33,714 bases of DNA from a virus, in the IMG/VR virus record IMGVR_UViG_3300009788_000223, positions 1-33,714 of that record; one strand, written 5' to 3'. The translations under genes and the position numbers were made by a program. Under the pieces are notes generated by a model. It was not told the DNA's origin, did no database searches, and saw only the letters and a program-made list of their open reading frames with translations. Positions 6,676 to 13,395 of this stretch are shown piece by piece; position 1 is the first letter of the stretch; each line of letters starts with the position of its first letter.

Positions 6676-8381
6676 CTCGTTACCTTCTTAACTTCAAGAG
6701 GCGCATAATATCCACTAAGCCAAGCCAATCTTCCAGTCACATCCCAAATATTATGTCCTTCCTTCTCACTCTTCTCCTTATTCCACTCCATACCCTCAAC
6801 CTCAACATCACCATCCAGTATCAACTCATCATGGATCTGCAGACGAGTAATATCAAGATACTTAAGCACTTCTTCATCTAACATTAACTCAGCAATATCC
6901 TCAAAAGCACTCCCCTGTATAGGATAGTTCCTCGCACACTTTCGAGCATGATCCTCTCCGCGATCAAAAGGCAGCGCAATCTTCCTCCCACCCATAGTCT
7001 CCACATACCCATCCCTAATTCCATCGATTTCCTGCTGCTTTAACCACTTACTCGCCTGTACATACCTTTCATCCCACTGATCCATGATCCTCTTAACCTT
7101 CCTCACATCATCAGTACCAATTAATTTAGCAGTACCTTCAGCACCTCCACCATACACTTTACTGAAATTCACATTCTTAGCAAACACTCTACTTATCCCT
7201 AAGCTCTCCTGAGTATCGCCATGAAAATCCTTTCCATTCAAGAACAACTCCTTCATCACCTCATCACCACTCAGTTCAGCAAGTATCCTCAACTCTACTT
7301 GACTCTTATCCATTTTCGTGAATACTCCACTGTCAGGAATAAACGCCGACCGAATAGTGTCATTAGACCCACTTTTACCCTCAGCATTCTTTGGAATATT
7401 CTGTAAGTTCCTGTCTGGCTGACCTTTACCCGCATTAGTACTATTAATCCTCCCAGTAGCTGCTTCCATCTTCAGCGTAGTATATGCTCTCTCACATCCA
7501 ATCAGTGGAGTAATATAAGTCCCCAGCATCTTATTACTCCGCCTAAACTCCAACACTGCATGAGCAACTGGATCTTTCAACGCTTGTAAATGATCACTAT
7601 CAGTAACTAATGCAGTTTTATTCTTAGTTGGGGGTAAGAAATTCCCCCTCTCAGCCAGTAACATCCCAACTTGCTTAGGACTTGCTGGATTAACTCCCCA
7701 TTGAGCAAAGATCTGTCTCCACCAGATCACTTTCTGATCATAATATACCCTAAGTTCTTCTAATCTTTCTTGATCCAACCTTATCCCTTGAGCACTTATC
7801 CTGCTCAACACTCCAATTAACCGTCTCATTTTCTCATAATAAGGCATGTGAATCTTATCAGTAAAGTACTCATACAATAGCCAAGTAGCTTGGGCATCTC
7901 GGCAACACTTCCGTGCGAGTACTTCAAAAGGGAGATCCAATACTTTACTTACCCCGTGCTCAGCAAACAACCCTTTCATTCTACTAGTCTGCCGGTCACC
8001 AAATTGCTCATATTGCACCCAAATACTCACATCCTCTAACACCGCACTTCTCTGCATATCTAACCTAGCCATCAATGCAGTATCATCCACTTCATTTACA
8101 TCAACCCCATACTTCCTCAGTACTCTAAGGTCAAATGGAGCATTGTGATATACCTTCCTTACATCCTTCCGCTTTAGTACCTTAATTAACTCTGGAAAAT
8201 CATCGTCATCAACGGTAATATAAAACGCATCGACTGCACTATAAGCTACACCAATTCCGATTAAGCTAATATCATCAATACTCACCGTCTCGGTATCTAC
8301 TCCCACTCTCTTCGGTGGATGAATCAAAAACTCTTTCCAGTCCTTCAATATCTCCTGGGAATTCCCCAAGTATACTCTCAT
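6666..8381 (-). CDS. Family A DNA polymerase with 3'-5' exonuclease
   Basis: This 571-residue polymerase lacks a 5' nuclease domain, as is usual in phages. Exonuclease motifs are D29-x-E31 (GVDTETVS), 'YHNAPFDL' (D84) and 'CCRDAQATWLLYEYF' (D162). Polymerase motif A is D358-KSQVELR, motif B is K402-N-V-N-F406-S-K-V-Y410-G, and motif C is H517-D518-E519. The position equivalent to E. coli Pol I F762 is Phe (F406), the residue class linked to faithful exclusion of dideoxynucleotides. Motif A has Lys where Tyr is common (DYSQ becomes DKSQ). All catalytic residues are intact. It should be the replicative polymerase of the phage, working with the helicase and recombination genes upstream in the operon. 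Confidence 0.95.
   Translation of the reverse strand: MRVYLGNSQEILKDWKEFLIHPPKRVGVDTETVSIDDISLIGIGVAYSAVDAFYITVDDDDFPELIKVLKRKDVRKVYHNAPFDLRVLRKYGVDVNEVDDTALMARLDMQRSAVLEDVSIWVQYEQFGDRQTSRMKGLFAEHGVSKVLDLPFEVLARKCCRDAQATWLLYEYFTDKIHMPYYEKMRRLIGVLSRISAQGIRLDQERLEELRVYYDQKVIWWRQIFAQWGVNPASPKQVGMLLAERGNFLPPTKNKTALVTDSDHLQALKDPVAHAVLEFRRSNKMLGTYITPLIGCERAYTTLKMEAATGRINSTNAGKGQPDRNLQNIPKNAEGKSGSNDTIRSAFIPDSGVFTKMDKSQVELRILAELSGDEVMKELFLNGKDFHGDTQESLGISRVFAKNVNFSKVYGGGAEGTAKLIGTDDVRKVKRIMDQWDERYVQASKWLKQQEIDGIRDGYVETMGGRKIALPFDRGEDHARKCARNYPIQGSAFEDIAELMLDEEVLKYLDITRLQIHDELILDGDVEVEGMEWNKEKSEKEGHNIWDVTGRLAWLSGYYAPLEVKKVTRWG
6667..6687 (-). repeat. Start-site repeat, copy 1
   Basis: This copy reads GAAGGTAACGAGATGGGGATA on the minus strand. 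It encodes the last residues of the polymerase in one frame and the SD plus start of the HNH gene in the other. See copies at 6234-6254 and 5883-5903. Confidence 0.75.
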
Positions 8382-8392
8382 AAGTTTACTTC

Positions 8393-8533
8393 CTAATCAT
8401 TAATTCTTTCTTTAATAAGTTTAATTAATAACATATTAATTACTTTAACAGGTCTAGGGATAAAAGAATCAGCATTTAAATTGATTAGGCGATCTATGAC
8501 TCTTTGTGATTCTAATTTAAATTCTTCAGTCAT
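8393..8533 (-). CDS. Hypothetical 46-residue helical protein
   Basis: This short frame starts in the ATGA overlap with the stop of the upstream zinc-ribbon gene and ends 12 bp before the polymerase start. The sequence (MTEEFKLESQRVIDRLINLN…KVINMLLIKLIKERIND) is helical and charged, with a hydrophobic stripe. No family was recognised. Tight packing and coupling to the upstream gene support that it is translated. Confidence 0.5.
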   Translation of the reverse strand: MTEEFKLESQRVIDRLINLNADSFIPRPVKVINMLLIKLIKERIND

Positions 8534-8721
8534 ATACTCTTTATGTCAGTAATTTCAGTATTACGATAAATATCTCCATTACGAACCTTAATATTAAAGT
8601 TACATTGCGGATTAATGCACATCCAAGCCTTGTACAATACACTCGCACCCTGTTGACCATAATCACTAAGTGGCACTAACTGACCCTCACCACACTGCAT
8701 ACATACTGGAAAATCAAACAT
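8530..8721 (-). CDS. Small zinc-ribbon protein, 63 residues
   Basis: Four cysteines in two knuckles (C7-x2-C10 and C35-x4-C40, 'CINPQCNF') indicate a zinc ribbon. A GGGAGG site lies upstream of the ATG at 8721. The protein is otherwise short and without catalytic residues. Such proteins usually bind nucleic acid or protein, but the role here is unknown. It is one of about twenty Cys-rich mini-proteins in this operon. Confidence 0.6.
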   Translation of the reverse strand: MFDFPVCMQCGEGQLVPLSDYGQQGASVLYKAWMCINPQCNFNIKVRNGDIYRNTEITDIKSI

Positions 8722-8764
8722 TACACCAACCTCCCATTCTTATTTACTAATATCTTAATCCAGG

Positions 8765-8905
8765 TCAACCATTCCTAACCATATACTCAAAGCTTTTTGG
8801 AATTAGCACTAGTATCCATCCAGTACCACCACACTTCTTACATTTCTCCCTCAACTTACAAGCACACTCTACCCAATAATCTTTAGCTATCAATCCACCT
8901 CTCAT
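8765..8905 (-). CDS. 46-residue Cys-rich protein, DnaJ-like zinc knuckle
   Basis: The frame runs from ATG 8905, inside the end of the upstream gene (23-bp overlap), to a TGA at 8765-8767. The core CACKLREKCKKCGGTGW has cysteines at 14, 16, 22 and 25; C-x-x-C-G-G-T-G is like one knuckle of the DnaJ zinc finger. A hydrophobic strand follows (ILVLIP). The Cys pattern is the main evidence that it is real. Confidence 0.5.
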   Translation of the reverse strand: MRGGLIAKDYWVECACKLREKCKKCGGTGWILVLIPKSFEYMVRNG

Positions 8906-9179
8906 TTATCATAGCTTGTTCTAATAAGTATGTATAACTCAAACTATCTATACTGTTATTTTTTAAGTATTCTAACCATTGCATAACTGTCCAATCATCA
9001 TTATCATATTTAACCGTCCCCCTCAGCATATTCATTGCCATCTTATGCGCGATTCTACTAACCATATCTAACTTCGGCTCCATTCGTTTTCTTTGCTCCA
9101 AAGTTAACTCATTTATACCTTCGTCAGTTAAATAAGCAAAAGCTCGGAACCACTCGGGCTTAATATCTCTAACTTCCAT
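8883..9179 (-). CDS. Hypothetical protein, 98 residues
   Basis: The start at 9179 follows a GGAGG site and lies in a TAATG overlap with the upstream mini-gene. The protein is predicted all-helical, with three or four amphipathic helices (for example 'RIAHKMAMNMLRGTVKY', 'DWTVMQWLEYLKNN'), and has no cysteines or catalytic motif. The family is not recognised. It sits between two tiny Cys-rich genes in the replication operon. Confidence 0.6.
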   Translation of the reverse strand: MEVRDIKPEWFRAFAYLTDEGINELTLEQRKRMEPKLDMVSRIAHKMAMNMLRGTVKYDNDDWTVMQWLEYLKNNSIDSLSYTYLLEQAMINERWIDS

Positions 9180-9337
9180 TAATCCTCCAATTCTATAAGT
9201 AATTTTTTAATTGCCTTAAGGTAATTATTTATTATTACTAAATCTCTACATCTTGAACTACAAGCATGTGAACTTCGTCCATAAACCTTATTTCCCTGTT
9301 TACATCTACTTCCTGGTATAAATTTATTACATTCCAT
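9179..9337 (-). CDS. 52-residue Cys-rich zinc-finger-like protein
   Basis: The frame lies between two TAATG junctions: its ATG at 9337 overlaps the stop of the ERCC4-like nuclease gene, and its own TAA overlaps the next start at 9179. The N-terminal half has C3, C12, C26 and C30 (CNKFIPGSRCKQG…HACSSRCRDL), resembling the F-I-P…C-S-x-x-C type of phage zinc finger. The second half is a basic amphipathic helix. Perfect coupling on both sides strongly supports translation. Confidence 0.6.
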   Translation of the reverse strand: MECNKFIPGSRCKQGNKVYGRSSHACSSRCRDLVIINNYLKAIKKLLIELED

Positions 9338-10083
9338 TATCCTCTCCCAATTGCTTCAAAGAAACTTCTAGTCCAGGTACCACCCATAAGACCAACTAGA
9401 TCACTATACTTAGCAGTGATTACATTATAGTAAGTCTCGAATTCGTCGATTAAGATCTTTGCTCCTTTCTCGCCAATGCCCCAATTCCTGCCTTCCTTGT
9501 GGCCTTTAATTCGGCAGAGATTGTCTATGTGCGGGTTTAGGTCATAGGGTGGAATATGAGGCGTCACGTAGCGTTGTAGCGTCGTGTGCTCTGTCTTATA
9601 GGATTGTTGGAAAGCCTTGACTATATGCCTAGCAGTCCCTAGCCATGTTGAAACCTCAGCCACATACACCCCACATTCATGCCACAACGACCATTTAAAC
9701 GCTTCCCATCTGTCCCATAGACTAGCCTGATTCTTATGTTCATACCCACGGCGAAACGTTGTCAGATTGTTGTCCACCCTATAAATCTGTACCCCACTAG
9801 CCAAAGGCACCGCTACCCCTTCAACCACCAAACCCAATTCATCACACTCCCTAAGATGCCTACCCAACTGCTCTTCAACAGCATTTAAATCACTCAATGC
9901 CTCACTAATCTGCTTCCTTTCATACATCCTCTCATTCCCCTGCATATCTATCCAGTAGTAATCAGCTTTACCCCAGGTATTCAATGGAACTACAGCAACT
10001 ACTTCCACTACAGTCCTAATCGACTCGATAATATGAATAGGCTCAAAGTGATCAATATACAACACTCCCTTCATCCCTTGCAT
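9337..10083 (-). CDS. ERCC4/XPF-type structure-specific nuclease with HhH
   Basis: This 248-residue protein combines an N-terminal ERCC4-type nuclease with a C-terminal helix-hairpin-helix. The nuclease signature is 'KADYYWIDMQGNERMYERKQ' with D41 and E55-R56-K57, the ERK metal-binding core, followed by 'LRECDELGLVVEG' as in XPF/Mus81 relatives. Residues about 189-220 (NLCRIKGH… then GIGEKGAKILIDEF) read as an HhH DNA-binding motif. Such enzymes cut branched DNA, so a role resolving replication or recombination forks is likely; the neighbours are Sak4-like and Cas4-like recombination genes. The start at 10083 overlaps the upstream gene by 13 bp, with AAGAG upstream. Confidence 0.8.
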   Translation of the reverse strand: MQGMKGVLYIDHFEPIHIIESIRTVVEVVAVVPLNTWGKADYYWIDMQGNERMYERKQISEALSDLNAVEEQLGRHLRECDELGLVVEGVAVPLASGVQIYRVDNNLTTFRRGYEHKNQASLWDRWEAFKWSLWHECGVYVAEVSTWLGTARHIVKAFQQSYKTEHTTLQRYVTPHIPPYDLNPHIDNLCRIKGHKEGRNWGIGEKGAKILIDEFETYYNVITAKYSDLVGLMGGTWTRSFFEAIGRG

Positions 10084-10301
10084 ATAGACTCTTTAAGCCC
10101 TTCAACATCTTCAATTTCAATTGGTAATAAATTCCAACTAAATATTTTTATGTCATCACCAGTACTATCTAAAGGTATTTGTGTTATTTTTGGGTCTTTT
10201 AGTCGAGCACTGAATTCATAGACAACTCCACACTTGGAACATATTTTTATTAATCTATGAGGAAATAAATATATATTATCCATTATTTGAAAATCATGCA
10301 T
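10071..10301 (-). CDS. MH(D/E)FQ-family Cys-rich protein, 76 residues
   Basis: It starts MHDFQ, has C21-x2-C24 followed by Gly (ICSKCGVVYEF), and ends …LKESICKG. It is a clear paralogue of the 57-residue protein encoded directly upstream (MHEFQ…ICKKCGFMY…LENVCKE). It is longer than its sister by a central insert. A GGAGGG SD precedes the ATG. The single CxxC plus a C-terminal Cys suggests metal binding or dimerisation. No family name is known to me. Confidence 0.6.
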   Translation of the reverse strand: MHDFQIMDNIYLFPHRLIKICSKCGVVYEFSARLKDPKITQIPLDSTGDDIKIFSWNLLPIEIEDVEGLKESICKG

Positions 10302-10313
10302 TAAATCCCTCCT

Positions 10314-10487
10314 TCATTCCTTGCATACGTTCTCTAAAGTATCTTCAATACAATCTTTATACCAATTACTAATTCCCATTGGATCATAATTTAATGTGTA
10401 CATAAATCCACATTTTTTACATATTCTGCGAATAATACTACCAGGCATCCAATCATATTTAGTTACAATTACTTGAAACTCGTGCAT
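10314..10487 (-). CDS. MH(D/E)FQ-family Cys-rich protein, 57 residues
   Basis: Its ATG at 10487 overlaps the TAA of the Sak4-like gene (TAATG) and it ends at a TGA at 10314-10316. Cysteines are at 23, 26, 46 and 55 (ICKKCGFMY … CKE). The next gene is its paralogue, so this is a tandem duplication whose 3' ends still share the DNA stretch ATGCAAGG-A/G-ATGAAGG. The paralogy itself supports that both are real genes. Confidence 0.6.
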   Translation of the reverse strand: MHEFQVIVTKYDWMPGSIIRRICKKCGFMYTLNYDPMGISNWYKDCIEDTLENVCKE

Positions 10488-11278
10488 TAAATTCTCCCCA
10501 ACAAATCCAACCTCTTAATCAACTGATCATATCCAGGATACTCCAGATCCATACCGACAAGATCAAATCCATAGGCACTCTTCTCCACTGTACACATAGG
10601 TACTATCCCACCTTCATCTTGCTTAATCCAACTCTTAAGCACCCAATCACTAAGGTTCTTAGTTTGCTTAAAACCATCCGGAATCTTCTTACCTGTAGTA
10701 TAACTCTTAGGATTTCCTTGCTCATCCAACACAGGTCTACCACTTGGATCTAACAATGGCATATACTCATCAGTCTCATGGTGAGTAATGATTAAATACG
10801 TCTTACTAGGCATAGGCATACTAAATAAACTCTCCATCCATCTATTAGGCAACCCATACTCCATTTGCTGAAGTTGCTTCCGTGCTGGTGAAGTCTTCTG
10901 AACTTCTTCCAAGCACGCATCCCTAGCCAATGCCCAGACCTTAGTACCAGTATCCCAAACAATTGTTTTAATCTCCGGATCTTCACAATCCCTTTGAAAC
11001 TGTTCAGTAAACTCCTTCCATGCCTTCAAATATCCAGTAACCGTATCATACCTGATAGTTAAACTCCTGTAAGGTAACTTAACTTCCCTAATAATTAAAT
11101 TCCCATTATCAACTACTTTCTTCCAACCCCAAGCACGATGCCCACCATATTCAAGATTATAAAAGGCAACCTTCGGCGGGAAAGTGATCGCAAATGAAGT
11201 CTTAGTAGTACCTTCCGCACCATAGTTAGTGATGATGGATGGGATCATCTCTAAAGCTTGTTCAATTACTTCTACCAT
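10487..11278 (-). CDS. Sak4-like RecA-fold ATPase with unusual Walker A
   Basis: This 263-residue protein matches phage AAA_24/Sak4-type ATPases, RecA-fold partners of single-strand annealing or recombination. The P-loop is G20-A-E-G-T-T-K26-T27; the usual Gly just before Lys is Thr. Walker B is 'IKTIVWDT' (D109). 'TYLIITHHETDEY' around 160-172 fits the motif after Walker B that senses nucleotide. A GGAG site lies upstream of ATG 11278. Neighbours on the operon are a Cas4-like nuclease, a candidate ssDNA-binding protein and the ERCC4 nuclease, the usual company of Sak4. ATP binding despite the missing Gly is likely but not proven by sequence. Confidence 0.8.
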   Translation of the reverse strand: MVEVIEQALEMIPSIITNYGAEGTTKTSFAITFPPKVAFYNLEYGGHRAWGWKKVVDNGNLIIREVKLPYRSLTIRYDTVTGYLKAWKEFTEQFQRDCEDPEIKTIVWDTGTKVWALARDACLEEVQKTSPARKQLQQMEYGLPNRWMESLFSMPMPSKTYLIITHHETDEYMPLLDPSGRPVLDEQGNPKSYTTGKKIPDGFKQTKNLSDWVLKSWIKQDEGGIVPMCTVEKSAYGFDLVGMDLEYPGYDQLIKRLDLLGRI

Positions 11279-11342
11279 TTTTACTCCTACCCCACTGCAT
11301 TCTTAACTGATGACATTTCCTACAAGATCTCCAACCTTTCAC
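11262..11342 (-). pseudogene. Vestigial HNH C-terminal zinc tail
   Basis: A 26-codon frame with GTG start (AGAGGT SD five bases upstream) reads VKGWRSCRKCHQLRMQWGRS then a short end. The CRKCH core mirrors the zinc tails of the two HNH genes (CRACHR and CRQCHR). Its DNA (TGTAGGAAATGTCAT) is close to the end of HNH copy 2 (TGTAGGCAGTGTCAT). It looks like the leftover 3' end of another HNH gene or a small duplication. Confidence 0.35.
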
Positions 11343-11728
11343 TTCTTACCTCTTTCCCTATGACACTGCCTACATACTCTCTTTCCCGAAGATATCCTGG
11401 TATTCTCCTCTGTATACTCATGACCCTTTGGACAATGGGTAATCAACTTAGCCCTTTCCCTAATTACATCACCCGCACTACTCCTCTTCATATTCTCTGA
11501 ATGAGTCACTGGTTCTAAATGACTAGGATTATAGCAATTTCTTGTCTTACATAAATGATCCAATTCCATTTCTTCAGGTATCGGACCATAAGCCATTATA
11601 TAAGTAATCCTATGAATCATCTTTCCAGCAGTTTGCCCATATCCGCTATTATTCACACTCCCTCTCCATAGCCAGCACTCTTTCCCTCTCTTTCTATGTA
11701 GTACCTGCTTCCCGAGTCTTTGCATCAT
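11339..11728 (-). CDS. Free-standing HNH homing endonuclease, copy 2
   Basis: This 129-residue protein is related to the HNH protein at 6247-6675. Its motifs are 'CWLWRG…NSGYG', 'IHRITYIMAYGPIPE', 'ELDHLCKTRNCYNPSHLEPVT' (D57, H58, N67, H70), and the zinc tail 'CPKGHEY…CRQCHR' (C99, C119, C122). It has ATGs at 11728 and 11725, inside the 3' end of the Cas4-like gene, overlapping it by about 34 bp. It is placed between recombination genes, as homing endonucleases often are. All core residues are present, so it may be active. Confidence 0.9.
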   Translation of the reverse strand: MMQRLGKQVLHRKRGKECWLWRGSVNNSGYGQTAGKMIHRITYIMAYGPIPEEMELDHLCKTRNCYNPSHLEPVTHSENMKRSSAGDVIRERAKLITHCPKGHEYTEENTRISSGKRVCRQCHRERGKK

Positions 11729-12407
11729 TGCCGTTTAACCAACCAATCAAGTTACACCGCTCAACATACTTACACATGGTCTGACCCTTATCTAATCCAC
11801 ACTCCCAAGTATGAATAGGTGGTGGAGCTACTCTATTATCTAATGCTCTCTGTAATATCTCATTATTAGAGAGCACATTACCCATGTTTTCAGTTAATTC
11901 TTCTATACTAAACCTAAGAGCAAATACCCTAAACACTGGTGGTACTTGAGTTAGATATAATATACCTACATGATAGTCTACATATTCACTCTCTTTATTC
12001 CATAGTCTATAAGCATATGCTTTAAACTGCTTCAACCATCCTTCAGGCCAACCCTTCTTAGGTACTCCCTCACTATCCGGCCACATTCGAGTAGTCTTTA
12101 AGTCCATCTCACCATCTCTGGTCTTAATGATATAATCTGGACTCATGATAATACCCATAATTTCCTTTGGCTCAACCTTCTCCCATTGACTATCCCTCAA
12201 ATACACCTCTTCAAAAGCAAACCCAGTACTAAAGTACATTAACTCTGCTTCACTAGGTTCCATCTTATCTGTCTTTTCCCAAAAACTTTTAGTCAAGCAA
12301 TGAATCAGATCACTAACATGGATCTCATCCTTCCTATTCTGTATATACTTCCTCTCCAACCGATCCCTAATCTCATGCTCAACTGACCTATCTCTAACCC
12401 ATTCCAT
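11694..12407 (-). CDS. Cas4/RecB-like PD-(D/E)XK nuclease with Fe-S cysteines
   Basis: This 237-residue nuclease (residue numbers count an optional GTG codon at 12410 as residue 1; ATG at 12407 in a TGATG overlap is the likelier start) belongs to the Cas4/AddB-like class. It has 'HVSDLIHC' with C38, the metal site D92 ('SPDYII') and 'GEMDLKTT' (D103, K105), and the 'QFKAYAYRL' motif (Q128, Y132). The C-terminal cysteines C204, C213 and C219, together with C38, match the four ligands of a 4Fe-4S cluster. Such enzymes resect DNA ends. In the operon it sits beside the Sak4-like ATPase. The HNH copy 2 gene begins within its last codons. Confidence 0.85.
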   Translation of the reverse strand: MEWVRDRSVEHEIRDRLERKYIQNRKDEIHVSDLIHCLTKSFWEKTDKMEPSEAELMYFSTGFAFEEVYLRDSQWEKVEPKEIMGIIMSPDYIIKTRDGEMDLKTTRMWPDSEGVPKKGWPEGWLKQFKAYAYRLWNKESEYVDYHVGILYLTQVPPVFRVFALRFSIEELTENMGNVLSNNEILQRALDNRVAPPPIHTWECGLDKGQTMCKYVERCNLIGWLNGNDAKTREAGTT

Positions 12408-12640
12408 CACTTAGCCTCCACGATATTATTTAACTCAGTCACTAACCGCTCACTTAACACTATCTCTTGATCAACATTTCTAATCTGCTGCTTACTCACT
12501 TCAGTAAAGGCTTCACAATCTTTACACCGAGCAAATGCTTTCTCAGATCGTGGATTAGCATGAATTATTACATCATGACCCATAGTATGCTCAGGATCAC
12601 AATCAACCAAACACTCAAAGATATATTTTGTAATACTCAT
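12407..12640 (-). CDS. Small Cys-rich protein, 77 residues
   Basis: Cysteine pairs C10-x3-C14 and C39-x2-C42 (ARCKDCEAF) suggest a zinc ribbon, followed by a C-terminal helix (QEIVLSERLVTELNNIVE). The ATG at 12640 has a GGAAGTGAG SD. Its stop TGA overlaps the start of the Cas4-like nuclease. Function is unknown. Position between the ssDNA-binding candidate and the nuclease suggests a replication accessory. Confidence 0.6.
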   Translation of the reverse strand: MSITKYIFECLVDCDPEHTMGHDVIIHANPRSEKAFARCKDCEAFTEVSKQQIRNVDQEIVLSERLVTELNNIVEAK

Positions 12641-12703
12641 AACTCACTTCCTCAAGATAACTGGATTTAGGCAGTTTACTGTCATACCCAGGACACCTTG
12701 CTG

Positions 12704-13312
12704 TTACTGAGTTATTACATACCTCTCATCAGCATCCACTTCAAGCTTCCCTTGCATTTTCAAACCCTCAATTAAACTCCCATCAAACATAGAGTTCTGC
12801 AAAGACTTTAAACTATCATCTTGCACAAAAGCTTGTGCTGCTTCTTTCTCAGTCTTACCATTAATCAATTCGAGAACCTTATCATTTAAATTTATCTTTT
12901 CACTTACATCTTCTATACCTTCAACACTTATTACCCTCCAAGTTAACCAAACTGCTTCTTTCTCATCAATTATACTATGTTCTTCAGTAGCTTCCATATA
13001 AATAGTTTTACCAATAAGATCCATCGTATCACCCCAACCCAGCTCTTGAGTACTTTTATTTAATTTAGCACATGGACTAGATGGATGCTTACTATGTTTC
13101 ATTGCAAAACTAGCTGTAGGAAATTCATATGGAACAATACTTTTAATTACATTGACGTGAGTGAATTCAAATGTAACTTTTGTAGCTGTAGTATTACCAT
13201 ATGAACTACCTTCAAACTTGATATCACTAAGATGTCCCGAGAACTCTCTTAATGGAGTACCAGAAACTTCAACTTGATCCCCACGCATACTAAAAGTATT
13301 ATTTTGCATCAT
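12704..13312 (-). CDS. Candidate ssDNA-binding protein (OB-fold-like)
   Basis: This 202-residue protein has a beta-rich N-terminal domain ('LSDIKFEGSSYGNTTATKVTFEF', 'HVNVIKSIVPYEFPTASFAMKHS') and an acidic, helical C-terminal part ('KVLELINGKTEKEAAQAFVQDD'). Proteins of this size and layout sit next to Sak4-type ATPases in many phages and are suspected ssDNA-binding proteins. I see no decisive motif. The SD AAGAGGT lies upstream of ATG 13312. Its place between helicase and Cas4-like nuclease genes fits. The function is inferred from context and fold impression only. Confidence 0.45.
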   Translation of the reverse strand: MMQNNTFSMRGDQVEVSGTPLREFSGHLSDIKFEGSSYGNTTATKVTFEFTHVNVIKSIVPYEFPTASFAMKHSKHPSSPCAKLNKSTQELGWGDTMDLIGKTIYMEATEEHSIIDEKEAVWLTWRVISVEGIEDVSEKINLNDKVLELINGKTEKEAAQAFVQDDSLKSLQNSMFDGSLIEGLKMQGKLEVDADERYVITQ

Positions 13313-13317
13313 TAAAA

Positions 13318-13392
13318 TTAAAACCTCTTCTTTTCAAATATATAGATCCCAGGTACTGTGAAAATAAGAAACCCTAGTAGTATATGCTCCAC
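13318..13392 (-). CDS. Candidate 24-residue membrane microprotein
   Basis: A GTG start at 13392, placed five bases after a GAGGT SD that overlaps the helicase stop, opens a 24-residue frame. It has one hydrophobic segment (HILLGFLIFTVPGIYIF) and a basic end (EKKRF), the pattern of a single-span membrane peptide with positive-inside tail. It fills exactly the gap between helicase and the candidate ssDNA-binding gene. The SD and filling of the gap favour translation. Confidence 0.4.
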   Translation of the reverse strand: MEHILLGFLIFTVPGIYIFEKKRF

Positions 13393-13395
13393 CGA

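Noticed and set aside
6657-6881. Plus-strand open frame over the end of the polymerase gene
   Set aside because: It is opposite to the polymerase and HNH genes, rich in Ser/Leu/Ile as expected for a reverse-complement shadow, and lacks an SD. The same holds for other opposite-strand frames such as 7221-7406, 20632-20853 and 31091-31297.
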